From IMG/VR virus record IMGVR_UViG_3300049491_001218, positions 1 through 32,122 of that record: a DNA stretch of 32,122 nucleotides. One strand, written 5' to 3'. Each line of letters starts with the position of its first letter. The stretch's first letter is position 1. The position numbers and the translations under genes were made by a program. Origin of the DNA: a virus. Positions 21,377-30,014 of this stretch are shown piece by piece. The notes below the pieces were generated by a model, which did not search any database, had not been told where the DNA came from, and was given only the letters and a program-made list of their open reading frames with translations.

Positions 21377-21580
21377 ATGAATAAATTAATTGAACGTATT
21401 AACAGCCCCACACCACCCTTTTGGAAAAAGGTGCGCAAAGCTGGTTTAATCATTGGCGCAATTGGAACTGGTTTATTAAGCATTACTGCTTTGCCGTTTG
21501 CTGCTGTAGCCAGCATACTTATTACTATTGGCAGCACTACTGTTGCAGTTGCCTCAGTTGCCTCAACAATCCACGATTAA
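21377..21580 (+). CDS. Small membrane protein, holin candidate
   Basis: The 67-residue protein has a basic N-terminus (KLIERINSPTPPFWKKVRK) and a long hydrophobic region (about 22-63) that can form two helices joined by a short turn (ITALPF). Size and topology suit a small holin, partner of the GH73-like lysin near the right end, but other structural roles are possible. It precedes the tail sheath by 15 nt and follows the long hairpin. Confidence 0.65.
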   Translation: MNKLIERINSPTPPFWKKVRKAGLIIGAIGTGLLSITALPFAAVASILITIGSTTVAVASVASTIHD

Positions 21581-21595
21581 AACAATTATATAAAA

Positions 21596-22801
21596 ATGAG
21601 ACCCAATGTTATAGTAAATCAAGCCAACGGAAAGCTAGGCCGCACATCGCCTAGCACGGATGGCATTAGCTTGTTATATGTTACGGGTGTGGCTGTGGCA
21701 GGTAAATTTGCCCTGGGCGATTTGCTGGGGCCATTCCGCTCTGTAACTGACGCTGAAGATAAAGGAATCACTGCCGCTTATGATAGCACAAATTCAGTGC
21801 TAGCGCATCAACATGTCGTTGATTTTTACGCAGGCGCAGGCAACGGCACGGAGCTCTATGTGGTAGTGTTAGCCAACACAGTTACAATGGCTCAGATAAC
21901 TGATAAGACAGGAACCTATACCCCAACTCACCTTGCTGCTTTGGCTGGTAAAGTTCGGATGGTGTGCGTAACCCGTATTCCTAACGCAGTAGGCACTCTA
22001 CTTGACCAATTCCCTGCTGATTTATTTACCGCCATCACCAACGCCCAGGCGTTGCGTGTGCAAGAGTTTGACGAGCCGCGCCACCGCCCTGTGCAATTCA
22101 TTCTTGAAGGCCACAACTTTCAAGGCACAGTGTCATCAATGGGCGACTGTAGAACTAAGGCAGCTAACCATGTAACCGTGGTTATTTCTCAGGATAGAGA
22201 CATAGCAGCATCAAATGCGGCATATAACAAGTATGCCAACGCAGCTTATGCGATGGGGGTGTTTGCTGGCTCTCCAGTACAGCGCAATGCTGGCAGGGTG
22301 AAAAGTGGCAAGCTGAAAGTTGCCAATGCTGGACTCAGCAATGGCGTTGACATAAGCACTATCAGCGACACTAATATCAATACCATCAATGATCTTGGCT
22401 ATATGTTTATGCTAAAGCATAGTGGTCTTGATGGCTACTTCTTTAACGATAGCCCAACCTGCGCAGCTTTGACCGATGACTATGCATACGTAACTGAAGG
22501 CAGGGTGATGGATAAGGCTAGTCGTATAGCCCGTCAAGTATATTTAAACGAGCTGCTTGATGATGTTGAGATAGACCCTCAAACAGGTAAGTTGGATATT
22601 TCTGTGATTAAGACCTTCCAAAGCATCATAGAGACTGCGATAGCTTCGCAAATGAAGGATGAAATTTCGGGGGTATCATGCTATGTTGACCCTACGCAAA
22701 ATGTGCAATCAACCTCGAAAATTGAAACCGAAGTAACCATCACCAAACGCGGCACAAGCCGCCGAATAGTTTCAACTCTTAGTTTTTCAACTCTTAATTA
22801 A
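21596..22801 (+). CDS. Tail sheath protein (DUF2586-like)
   Basis: This 401-residue protein has the length and features of contractile-tail sheaths of Bacteroidota Mu-like phages: an N-terminal beta arm (NVIVNQANGKLGRT), a middle with VLANTVTMAQITDK, and a conserved C-terminal half containing LNELLDDVEIDPQTGKLDISVIKTFQ and a terminal strand with TITKRGTSRRIVSTL. Sheath subunits contract around the tube on infection. The tube gene follows by 7 nt, so tail layout is standard. I infer a myovirus morphology. Confidence 0.85.
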   Translation: MRPNVIVNQANGKLGRTSPSTDGISLLYVTGVAVAGKFALGDLLGPFRSVTDAEDKGITAAYDSTNSVLAHQHVVDFYAGAGNGTELYVVVLANTVTMAQITDKTGTYTPTHLAALAGKVRMVCVTRIPNAVGTLLDQFPADLFTAITNAQALRVQEFDEPRHRPVQFILEGHNFQGTVSSMGDCRTKAANHVTVVISQDRDIAASNAAYNKYANAAYAMGVFAGSPVQRNAGRVKSGKLKVANAGLSNGVDISTISDTNINTINDLGYMFMLKHSGLDGYFFNDSPTCAALTDDYAYVTEGRVMDKASRIARQVYLNELLDDVEIDPQTGKLDISVIKTFQSIIETAIASQMKDEISGVSCYVDPTQNVQSTSKIETEVTITKRGTSRRIVSTLSFSTLN

Positions 22802-22808
22802 TATATAA

Positions 22809-23234
22809 ATGGCTATTAACGGAAACCAGTATGCTTGGGAAGATATCCAAGTGGTAATGCAGGCATTGCGAAATGCTCCTATAGAGGGAATTACAGAGAT
22901 CAAGTATTCTAGCGAAAAGAACCATACCGTAATATATGGTAGAGGTTCAGACCCTGTATCCTTGGGGCGCGGTCAAAAAAAATATGAAGCGTCAATGACC
23001 ATTCTCCAGGATGAGTTAGAAGCTCTACAAGCATCATTGCCTGCTGGCAAAGATATTACCGACATACCAGCGTTTACCATCACAGTTGCTTATGCACCTG
23101 AAGGTGGTGTGCAGGTAGTTGATCAACTCACTAATGTGCGTATTAAGAAGGTTGAGAAAGCCTTTAAAAACGAAGATGACCACATGTCTGTTCCTTTAGA
23201 ACTGGTGGTTGGAAAAATCAATTTCAATATATAA
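22809..23234 (+). CDS. Tail tube protein
   Basis: A 141-residue beta-rich protein with INGNQYAWEDIQVV, ITEIKYSSEKNHTVIYGRGSDPVSLGRG and VRIKKVEKAF segments, the pattern of myophage tail tube subunits that stack as hexamer rings. It follows the sheath and precedes the assembly chaperone, the canonical order. Confidence 0.8.
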   Translation: MAINGNQYAWEDIQVVMQALRNAPIEGITEIKYSSEKNHTVIYGRGSDPVSLGRGQKKYEASMTILQDELEALQASLPAGKDITDIPAFTITVAYAPEGGVQVVDQLTNVRIKKVEKAFKNEDDHMSVPLELVVGKINFNI

Positions 23235-23261
23235 TTAAACAGCATTTAAAAACCATTTAAC

Positions 23262-23591
23262 ATGTCACAATCACTCGCAGTAAAGGCAGGTAAAATAACC
23301 GCCGAACAAATCAACGATTGGAAAAATCAGCACAAGAAAATATTTGAGTTTTCGGTAGAAAACGATAGTAAATTTCTCATCATCCGCAAGCCCAGCATGA
23401 ACGATCTGGAGCGCGCGCAAGCTTCAGACAAAAAGAATGCTAAGGCATTTAACTTCCACCGCTCTATCATTAGTAATTGCAAGCTGTTTTGTGATGAAGG
23501 CGTTATAGACAATGATGAAAACTTATTGGCCATCTGCACAAAACTTGATGAAATTATTGAAATAGCGGAGGCTTCCGTAAAGGAGCTTTAG
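23262..23591 (+). CDS. Tail assembly chaperone, short form
   Basis: A 109-residue protein in the place of the Mu gp41-type chaperone, between tube and tape measure. It ends at TAG 23589-23591. N-terminal segments (MSQSLAVKAGKITAEQI; FSVENDSKFLIIRKPSMNDLERA) resemble chaperone N-domains that cap the tape measure during tail assembly. It is the upstream half of a predicted frameshift pair. Confidence 0.8.
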   Translation: MSQSLAVKAGKITAEQINDWKNQHKKIFEFSVENDSKFLIIRKPSMNDLERAQASDKKNAKAFNFHRSIISNCKLFCDEGVIDNDENLLAICTKLDEIIEIAEASVKEL

Positions 23592-23767
23592 CCGACTGGG
23601 AGGTATCAGCTTCAACCTCCCAGTATCGGCTTATGTATGCTCAAATAAGGTATTATTATAAGATACCTCACCCTGAAGAATTAGACGAAGATTATCTGAT
23701 GATGCTCTGGCAAGATTTACAGTGGATTCGCCAACAAGAAAAAACAAACACCGAAACACCAAAATGA
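23262..23767 (+). CDS. Tail assembly chaperone, -1 frameshift product
   Basis: A -1 shift between 23561 and 23591 extends the chaperone into a frame that is open from 23561 to TGA 23765-23767, adding 61 residues (after about 107) with DWEVSASTSQYRLMYAQIRYYYKIPHPEE. The extension is typical of tail-chaperone C-domains, with a QYRLMYAQ helix. It overlaps the tape-measure start by 4 nt (ATGA). The -1 frame is closed just upstream by TGA at 23558-23560, so the shift must happen inside this 31-nt window. The total is about 168 residues. Confidence 0.7.
23579..23630 (+). promoter_or_regulatory. -1 frameshift signal: slippery A_AAG and stem-loop
   Basis: The only simple slip in the shift window is A_AAG (23579-23582), where a Lys tRNA could move from AAG to AAA. 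Eight nt later begins a strong stem: GCCGACTGGGAGGT (23591-23604) with ACCTCCCAG (23615-23623) and TCGGC (23626-23630), 14 bp with a 2-nt bulge and a 10-nt loop. That spacing is usual for -1 stimulators. The heptamer is not a standard X_XXY_YYZ, so the exact slip is uncertain. Confidence 0.7.
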
Positions 23768-25554
23768 AATTATCTGAGTGGAAATTAAAGATGACGGACA
23801 ATGTCCAAGCTCGGCTATCTCAAATACATGGGATGGCCGACAAGGCATCTTTAAAATTCATGCATCTTCAGGATAAGGTTTCAGGGCTAAAATCAAAATT
23901 TTCAGAGGCAGCAAGTGAGATTCCTGGCTTAGGTCAGGCGATGAATTTGCTAAAAAATCCAATAGCCCTTATAGCTGCTGGGGTTGTTGCCGTTGGTATG
24001 CTTGGCTACAAGGCTACTCAAATGGCTATGAGCTATGAAGAGGGTATGGCTAAAATTAACGCTACAGCCAGAATGACTAAGCCAGAATTGGAAGGTCTTC
24101 GTAAGGAGCTAATGTTAGTTGGCCGCGATAGTGGTGGCAACTTCGCTCGTGTTCCCGAAAGTTTTGAAAAAATACTGTCTCAAACCAACGATGTAGCTTT
24201 ATCTATGGATATAGTGAAAGCATCAGTTAAAGGGGCTAAGGCGGGATTTACTGACCTTGACTTAGTAGCAGGCGCACTCAGCCAGTCAATGAGCGTAATA
24301 GGCGATAAAAACACCAAAGCACAGGATGTTCTTGACACCTTTACTGCTGCCAAACGTGTAGGAGCTGGTGAGTTTAAAGACTTCGCCACCTACCTACCTA
24401 CCCTTATTGCGGCGGGCAAAAACCTTGGCGTTACCTACCAGAACACGGCGGGCTTGTTTGCCTACATGACAGGCAAAGGGCAAGATGCCGCTAACTCGTC
24501 CATGTTAATTCAAAATGCATATACCGCACTTGGTAAAACAGACATCACCAGCGGCATCAGCAAGCTGGGTGTCAAGGTGTTTGACAAGACTGGCACCATG
24601 CGAGACATTGGCTCTATCTTTAATGAGCTAGGCGCAAAGCTCAACGGCATGAGCGATAGAAAACGCTCATCAATACTTGAAAACATGGGACTGAAGGATA
24701 TGCAGGCAAAGAATGCCTTCAGTATCCTCATGTCTGATTCCGCAAAGCTCACTGAGGCTCTGCACGCTACCAACAACGCGGCTGGTGAAACACAAACAGC
24801 ATTAGCTGCTACCAATTCTCCAGGGCGGCAGTGGGCTGAAATTATGGATAAGGTTGATTTTACCATGACGCAGATAGGCTACGCCATTATGCCTTATGTG
24901 GTGGAAGTGATGACTTGGATAAATGAGGGATTTGACACCGCGGTAGCATATATCACTGACTTTTATAGTAAATCATTATTCCTTCAGGATGCCGTTAAAT
25001 ATATAGGCTTAGGCTTTCAATTTGTTTGGTCTGGAGTGAAATTGGTCTGGACATGGATAGCTGCCGCATTTGAAGTAACATGGAGCATAGTAGAGGTGTT
25101 GTATAAATTTATGAAACCAGCAATAATGGCTATTGGAGATGCCTTTATGTGGGTATATCAAAATGCAATTAAGCCCATAATTGACGCTATTTCATGGTTG
25201 ATGAAAAAAATACAAGAGCTGGCGGGCATGGGCGATGTGGAGGTGAAGCAGAAAATTGAGGCCGTAAATAAACCAAGCGCAGCAAGTGCTTTGGACAATA
25301 TAAAATTACCAGGAGCGGCAAAAGACAATCACCTTGCAATGCCGAAGGATGACAAGATGAGTGCAGGCATGAATAACATAAGCGGTGGTGGTAGCCAGCA
25401 GCGCACTGTTATTGTAAACATTGGTAAGCTGGTAGAATCTATCAACACCAAGAGCGATGGCACACGTGAAGGCACACGTGAAGCTGGAGTAACAATTTTA
25501 GAAGAGTTGGTACGCGTGGTAAGAGGCGCAGAAATCGCAGTGTCAAATGGCTAA
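23764..25554 (+). CDS. Tail tape measure protein
   Basis: From the ATG at 23764 the protein has 596 residues, short for a tape measure. An N-terminal coiled region is followed by two hydrophobic stretches (about 56-85 and near 410-480) and a TP901-type core (SYEEGMAKINATARM, TFTAAKRVGAGEFKDFATYLPTLIAAGKN, ANSSMLIQNAYTALGKT). It sets tail length and is ejected ahead of DNA. The GTG at 23722 is rejected in favour of this ATG, which overlaps the chaperone stop. At about 600 residues the tail should be short. Confidence 0.85.
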   Translation: MKLSEWKLKMTDNVQARLSQIHGMADKASLKFMHLQDKVSGLKSKFSEAASEIPGLGQAMNLLKNPIALIAAGVVAVGMLGYKATQMAMSYEEGMAKINATARMTKPELEGLRKELMLVGRDSGGNFARVPESFEKILSQTNDVALSMDIVKASVKGAKAGFTDLDLVAGALSQSMSVIGDKNTKAQDVLDTFTAAKRVGAGEFKDFATYLPTLIAAGKNLGVTYQNTAGLFAYMTGKGQDAANSSMLIQNAYTALGKTDITSGISKLGVKVFDKTGTMRDIGSIFNELGAKLNGMSDRKRSSILENMGLKDMQAKNAFSILMSDSAKLTEALHATNNAAGETQTALAATNSPGRQWAEIMDKVDFTMTQIGYAIMPYVVEVMTWINEGFDTAVAYITDFYSKSLFLQDAVKYIGLGFQFVWSGVKLVWTWIAAAFEVTWSIVEVLYKFMKPAIMAIGDAFMWVYQNAIKPIIDAISWLMKKIQELAGMGDVEVKQKIEAVNKPSAASALDNIKLPGAAKDNHLAMPKDDKMSAGMNNISGGGSQQRTVIVNIGKLVESINTKSDGTREGTREAGVTILEELVRVVRGAEIAVSNG

Positions 25555-26119
25555 GTTCGATTTACTTGATTTATATAAACGCACCTTTGGCTATGTAGCT
25601 AAATTCTCACCGAGCATTAATTTAGATGCCGTTGTGCCAGTTGGCAGCCAATATGCTGACTCTGGTGTTACTGTACCTTCAGGATATAAGGAGAGCTTAC
25701 TTGGCACTCCAATATTTTCACCATTGACCCTTGATGACTTTGAATTTCCCGATGAGCCAATTATACAAGTGAGCGGATCAAAACGGATTGTCGAAACTGA
25801 GTTTGATGGCAATGATGGTGCATTCCTAGAGCTATTCACTCTCAACAATTACGAGGTTGAAATTTCGGGAATTCTGGTTTCAGAAAATGATGACGAATAC
25901 CCTGAAGAACTTGTACGCAAGGTTCGCTCAATTTACGAAAAACGTAAATCGGTGAAAGCAGTTAACTCACTGCTGAGTATATATAATATAAGCCAGTTAG
26001 CCATACTATCATGTGACTTTAGAATAGTGCCAGGAGAATACGGCATGCAAGCTTTTACACTAAAGTGCAAAAGCGATAAGACATTTCAACTAGAGCTAAA
26101 GAAAGGGGGCGTGGCATAA
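25547..26119 (+). CDS. Baseplate/tail protein, DUF6046-like
   Basis: This 190-residue protein lies between the tape measure (8-nt overlap) and the hub gene (stop-start TAATG). It has a proline- and acid-rich N-half (TLDDFEFPDEPIIQVSGSKRIVETEFDG), a helical RKVRSIYEKRKSVKAVN segment and a beta-rich end (FRIVPGEYGMQAFTLKCKSD). The outline matches my recollection of DUF6046 proteins of Bacteroidota tailed phages. It probably joins tape measure and baseplate. Confidence 0.65.
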   Translation: MAKFDLLDLYKRTFGYVAKFSPSINLDAVVPVGSQYADSGVTVPSGYKESLLGTPIFSPLTLDDFEFPDEPIIQVSGSKRIVETEFDGNDGAFLELFTLNNYEVEISGILVSENDDEYPEELVRKVRSIYEKRKSVKAVNSLLSIYNISQLAILSCDFRIVPGEYGMQAFTLKCKSDKTFQLELKKGGVA

Positions 26120-27072
26120 TGGTGTCTATGAATAGCTATATCGAGATAGGCGACTATGTGTTTCGCAACCAATGCCACAGCGTTAAGATTACCTCATCGC
26201 GCACCCATGTGGGTGATAAAGCCGTTATACAACTTCCTAACATCAAAGGCTTACTGGATAAGTCAATTACTACAGGTATGCCCGTGGTAATAAAGCTGGG
26301 ATATGATGATGATTTATATACTGAATTTACAGGCTATGTGTCTGCCGTAAAACCTAAAACACCCATTGAGATAGAATGCGAAGATGAAATGTGGCAGCTT
26401 AGACAATCGCCCATTAAATCAAAAGGATGGGTGGCCGTTAGCCTTAAAGAATTGATAAAATATATAGTTCCAACTGCCACTATTAATGCATTCGCTATAA
26501 CCTTATCGCCATTCAGAATAGAAAGCACTGTATTAAGCAGAGCCGAGGCACTTGATAAGCTAAAGAAGGAATATGGCTTTGATGTATATTATAGGGGCAA
26601 AGAATTATATGCAGGGCTGGCATATCAGCAGCATGTGGGTGAGGTGGTGTATCACTTTCAAAAGAATGCCATTATGGATGACCTCACATTCTTGCGTAAG
26701 GATGATGTAAAGGTGAAGATAAAGGCCATTAGCTATACTCCAGACAATAAAAAAACCGAAGTGGAAGTGGGTGACAAGAATGGCGAAACGCATACCCTTC
26801 ATTTCTTTAACAAAACAAAAGAAGAGCTGGCGCAGCTTGCCAAGAGCAAGATCAATATGATGAAGTATGAAGGCTATCGTGGCAAGTTTAAAGCTAAGGG
26901 CTTACCACGCCCACAGCACGGCATGATATGCCATTTGTACGACGATCATTACCCTGAGCGCGAAGGCCAATACTTTATTGATGGTGTGGAAACTACCTAT
27001 AGCGGTAGTCAGGGATTTTCTAGGACGATTCGCCTGGGTCGAAAATCAGGTGTTAATTTAATTGAAGTGTAA
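26119..27072 (+). CDS. Baseplate hub protein (gpD/gp44-like)
   Basis: This 317-residue protein resembles the P2 gpD / Mu gp44 hub family: a beta-domain start (NSYIEIGDYVFRNQCHSVKITSS), a VVIKLGYDDDLYTEFTGYVSAVKPKTPIEIECEDEMW core, the middle helical FRIESTVLSRAEALDKLKKEYG, and a C-terminal SRTIRLGR end. Trimeric hubs hold the spike and the tube. The start overlaps the previous stop by one base. Confidence 0.78.
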   Translation: MVSMNSYIEIGDYVFRNQCHSVKITSSRTHVGDKAVIQLPNIKGLLDKSITTGMPVVIKLGYDDDLYTEFTGYVSAVKPKTPIEIECEDEMWQLRQSPIKSKGWVAVSLKELIKYIVPTATINAFAITLSPFRIESTVLSRAEALDKLKKEYGFDVYYRGKELYAGLAYQQHVGEVVYHFQKNAIMDDLTFLRKDDVKVKIKAISYTPDNKKTEVEVGDKNGETHTLHFFNKTKEELAQLAKSKINMMKYEGYRGKFKAKGLPRPQHGMICHLYDDHYPEREGQYFIDGVETTYSGSQGFSRTIRLGRKSGVNLIEV

Positions 27073-27073
27073 C

Positions 27074-27628
27074 ATGACAAAAGCAGAAGAATTAGGCAAT
27101 GCTCTAGTGAGCTTAATTAATAAAACCTCGCTAAGGTTGGCAAACTTTACAGGTGTTATTGTTTCCGTGGACATGGAAACACTCACCTGCGATGTGCAAC
27201 CAGACTCAGGCGGGGCAATATACCACCGTGTGCGTTTAAAGCCCGTTATGGATGATAAACTAGACGGTTTAATAACCATACCCGCAATTGGAAGCCATGT
27301 GATAGTTGCGCGCTTGCGTGACCCTAACGATTGCTTTATTTTCCGCGTTGGCGAAATAGAGAAACATGTAATCAAAACCACCAATGGAACGGTTGAATTG
27401 AATGGCGATCAATACAGCTTAGTAAAAGCTGAAGTGCTGAAGGAAGAGTTGGCCAAAACAAATCAGGTACTAGCTGCACTTTTGAGTGTAATTAATTCGG
27501 TACCACCAATTATTGAAGGTGGAGTCGGAGCGCCAAGCACACTTCAGGCAGCATTTAAAGCCGCTTTAACAGGTAAACAGCTTGGCGATTATTCTAAAAT
27601 TGACAACGATATGGTAAAGCATGGCTAA
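27074..27628 (+). CDS. Baseplate spike/assembly protein (gpV/gp45-like)
   Basis: From ATG 27074 the protein has 184 residues. Residues about 15-95 (NFTGVIVSVDMETLTCDVQP... HRVRLKPVMDDKLDGLITIPAIGSHVIVARL) form an OB-fold typical of gpV-type spikes, followed by GTVELNGDQYSLVKAE beta repeats and a helical tail. It sits below the hub and punctures the outer membrane. The upstream TTG at 27062 is rejected because it overlaps the hub's end and adds four unlikely residues. Confidence 0.8.
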   Translation: MTKAEELGNALVSLINKTSLRLANFTGVIVSVDMETLTCDVQPDSGGAIYHRVRLKPVMDDKLDGLITIPAIGSHVIVARLRDPNDCFIFRVGEIEKHVIKTTNGTVELNGDQYSLVKAEVLKEELAKTNQVLAALLSVINSVPPIIEGGVGAPSTLQAAFKAALTGKQLGDYSKIDNDMVKHG

Positions 27629-27920
27629 GGTATTTGACTATATGGTGGACGAGACGGGCGACCTGCTTATTCAAGGCGGCGATTTCGCGCGTGGAGAAAG
27701 CACGAGAAAGCATCAGGAGCATCTGCTACTAGCTGCGCCTACAAATATATTTTATGAGCCTAGCACGGGCGTAGGCATAGGTAATTATATACTTGACGAT
27801 GCCACCAATGATGAGGTGCAATCGGATATACAAAAAGAGTTTGAAGCTGATGGCATGGAGGTAGAAATATTGACTGTAGCAGGATTGACAAATATAAATA
27901 TACAAGCAGCGTATAAATGA
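27621..27920 (+). CDS. Baseplate wedge protein (gp25/gpW-like)
   Basis: The 99-residue protein has VDETGDLLIQGGDFARGESTRKHQEHLLLA followed by PSTGVGIGNYILDDA, the pattern of T4 gp25/P2 gpW-like (Mu gp46) baseplate proteins. It overlaps the spike gene by 8 nt and the LysM-like gene by 4 nt. Such proteins connect hub and wedge at the start of sheath assembly. Confidence 0.78.
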   Translation: MAKVFDYMVDETGDLLIQGGDFARGESTRKHQEHLLLAAPTNIFYEPSTGVGIGNYILDDATNDEVQSDIQKEFEADGMEVEILTVAGLTNINIQAAYK

Positions 27921-28219
27921 TGAATGTAATAGTAACGGCTGGGCAAACTATACAAGATATAGCACTGCAGGAATATGGCGCCTTGGAAGCCGCAATATAT
28001 ATACTTATGGATAATAACCTTGGTATTGATGAAGCTCTGTATGGCGGGCAGGTAATAAACATACGGGACCAGGTGCCAGTTTTGACCGAAAATAACAAAG
28101 CAATACAACGAAGCTTGTCAGCTTCAGGAGTAAAACCTAATAGAGGCACTACCCCTGCACCTATACCTGAAACTAACTATTTTGAAAGTGGATATATACA
28201 AAGTGACTATATAGAATAA
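27917..28219 (+). CDS. LysM-like baseplate/tail protein
   Basis: The N-terminal 50 residues (VIVTAGQTIQDIALQEYGALEAAIYILMDNNL, ending GGQVINIRD) have the GQTIQDIA...IN pattern of a LysM domain, common in tail tip proteins that bind the tail tube or glycan. The C-terminal half (PNRGTTPAPIPETNYF) is low-complexity. It overlaps the wedge gene by 4 nt. The start may be 27917 or the ATG 3 nt later. Confidence 0.7.
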   Translation: MMNVIVTAGQTIQDIALQEYGALEAAIYILMDNNLGIDEALYGGQVINIRDQVPVLTENNKAIQRSLSASGVKPNRGTTPAPIPETNYFESGYIQSDYIE

Positions 28220-28220
28220 A

Positions 28221-28718
28221 ATGGCAACAATAACAACCCGCACCGCTAAAGGATCGCCGCTCACCACTGGTGAGATGGACACTAACCTGACCAACTTGAA
28301 TAATGACAAGTTGGAGAAAGGCGCTTATACTTCTAATTCAAATCTACTTATAAAAGATAAGGATGGCAACCTTACACCCATCGTGGTGGGTGAGTTGGAA
28401 ATAGTAGGCCGCATTGCAGGCGGGAATATTAAAGGGCTGTCGGTGGCTGAAGTGAAAACTTTGTTGGGTATAAATGACCTTGAAGATGCCGTTGGTGCTA
28501 TGATAGTGGTAGAGCATGGCACTACTACACTGGTGTCAGGTACAGTAGCTGTAGTGCTTACTAACAGTTACAATAAAGTGGTATTGACTCGCAAAACGCT
28601 AGGTGCGGCGGCTGGCCACTTGGCGGTGAACTATGACAACCCTACCCAGTTTACCATCACCTCGTCATCAGGCACAGACAATGGCCTAGTTGATTATATA
28701 GCATTTAAATCACTGTAA
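28221..28718 (+). CDS. Tail-associated protein, fibre-like, 165 aa
   Basis: The protein opens with ATITTRTAKGSPLTTGEMDTNLTNLNNDK, a beginning typical of phage fibre and tail proteins, then runs as beta-rich sequence (VVVGELEIVGRIAGGN; LVSGTVAVVLTNSYNKVVL) with a C-terminal GTDNGLVDYIAFKSL. It starts 1 nt after the LysM-like stop and ends 1 nt before the next gene. Probably a structural tail fibre or baseplate-attached trimer, but I do not name a family. Confidence 0.65.
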   Translation: MATITTRTAKGSPLTTGEMDTNLTNLNNDKLEKGAYTSNSNLLIKDKDGNLTPIVVGELEIVGRIAGGNIKGLSVAEVKTLLGINDLEDAVGAMIVVEHGTTTLVSGTVAVVLTNSYNKVVLTRKTLGAAAGHLAVNYDNPTQFTITSSSGTDNGLVDYIAFKSL

Positions 28719-28719
28719 A

Positions 28720-29526
28720 ATGACAGTTGAAGAAATAGAAAATTCCATGATAGCCATGCAGGCTGATGAGCCTACGCTTACTGGCTTAGACTCACCCAGC
28801 AAGGTAGCTGAGTATAAGCTATGGCGCAAGATTGTTGCTCACGCTATTAAGTTTTTGGCTGACTTGTTTGACGCAAAAAAAATAGAGCTTCAGATCATTG
28901 CGGCCAACTCTCGACCTGGTACTGAAAAGTGGTACGCCACTGAAATGTTGAAATTTCAAAACGGCTATGCCCTTCAGGAGCGTGATGGCGTACTGTATTA
29001 CTTGATAGATGATGAAGCAGCTCGAATCATTAAAAAGGTCGCTGTTAGCAGCAGCAGCAAAGGTGTTTTAACCATTAAGCTTGCCACCGAAACGGGCGGT
29101 GAGCTAGTAAAGCTTTCGACCGCCCAGAATGTGGCTGCACAAAGCTATTTGAATGCTATAAAATTTGCAGGCACACGCACTAGCTTGGTGTCTAATGATC
29201 CTGACTTGGTTAAAGTATCAGCATGGCGCATTTATTATGACGGTAAACTAAATTTAGATTCATTTAAAACTGCTACTACAGCGGCCATTAATTCATATTT
29301 AAAAAATATATTTTTTAACGGCAAGTTAAACATTAACCGTTTCCGTGACGCGGTGGAAGCGGTGGAAGGCTATGTGGACTCAGACCCATTAACCGTATTA
29401 TGCAAAAAGGTAGGAGGTGCATACGCACCTGTGCTGCGCGAATACGCGCCCGACTCAGGATATTTTAATATAGACCCTGCCTTTCCGCTCAGCGATGCAG
29501 CTCAGATAACCTATATAGCAGTATAA
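28720..29526 (+). CDS. Probable baseplate J-like (wedge) protein
   Basis: This 268-residue protein, between LysM/fibre genes and a gp48-like gene, sits where gpJ/gp47 is found. It has long helical N-terminal parts (KLWRKIVAHAIKFLADLFDAKKIEL), an MLKFQNGYALQERDGVLYYLIDDE turn and alternating beta segments with repeated KLN motifs (GKLNLDSF; GKLNINRFRDAVEAVEGYVD). I infer a Bacteroidota version of the wedge protein; the classical J signature is not obvious. Confidence 0.6.
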   Translation: MTVEEIENSMIAMQADEPTLTGLDSPSKVAEYKLWRKIVAHAIKFLADLFDAKKIELQIIAANSRPGTEKWYATEMLKFQNGYALQERDGVLYYLIDDEAARIIKKVAVSSSSKGVLTIKLATETGGELVKLSTAQNVAAQSYLNAIKFAGTRTSLVSNDPDLVKVSAWRIYYDGKLNLDSFKTATTAAINSYLKNIFFNGKLNINRFRDAVEAVEGYVDSDPLTVLCKKVGGAYAPVLREYAPDSGYFNIDPAFPLSDAAQITYIAV

Positions 29527-30014
29527 TGAAATATAGTTGGAACATAAGACTTTGGATTGAAAAAACTTTGCCCTGGTTTATGGCAATGCCCACTCGTATA
29601 GCTTGGCTATACGTGCTGTTAAAACCGCTTGAAAATATACATGCTAGGTTCACCTCTCTCAATACTGACCTTGACTTAAAAGTGAAGTATAGCAGCCAGC
29701 AGCTACTATTTGCCGCCGTTTTAAACAAGATATTTGATAATGGCTTAAAACGCATCAGAGTGCAGACAGATAGCGATAGCTTACCTGTGATATATGTAAA
29801 GTTTAAAGCTGAAGATGTAGTACCTCAGTTGTATAGCTATTTGAAGTCTGAGGCGAAACCAGTTAAATATATATACAACAAATCAGAATATGATAACACA
29901 GCAGGCTTTACAGTCTATGTGCCAAACAGCCTTTCAGGCATAGAGCCTAGAATAAGAGGGTGGATAGATTACTATAAATTAGCAGAAAAAACATATACAA
30001 TTATTTATGAATAA
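29526..30014 (+). CDS. Baseplate protein (gpI/gp48 position), 162 aa
   Basis: The protein begins MKYSWNIRLWIEKTLPWFM and has a PLENIHARFTSLNTDLDLKVKYSSQQLLF helix region (about 33-61) and a beta end. It occupies the place of the P2 gpI/Mu gp48 tail-tip protein, after the J-like gene (1-nt overlap) and before the terminal fibre gene (8-nt overlap). Homology is not shown by sequence alone, so the name is positional. Confidence 0.6.
   Translation: MKYSWNIRLWIEKTLPWFMAMPTRIAWLYVLLKPLENIHARFTSLNTDLDLKVKYSSQQLLFAAVLNKIFDNGLKRIRVQTDSDSLPVIYVKFKAEDVVPQLYSYLKSEAKPVKYIYNKSEYDNTAGFTVYVPNSLSGIEPRIRGWIDYYKLAEKTYTIIYE

Noticed and set aside
23722-23763. GTG start for the tape measure
   Set aside because: It falls within the chaperone frameshift extension and would add 14 odd residues; the ATG at 23764 overlaps the chaperone stop in the pattern used throughout the phage.
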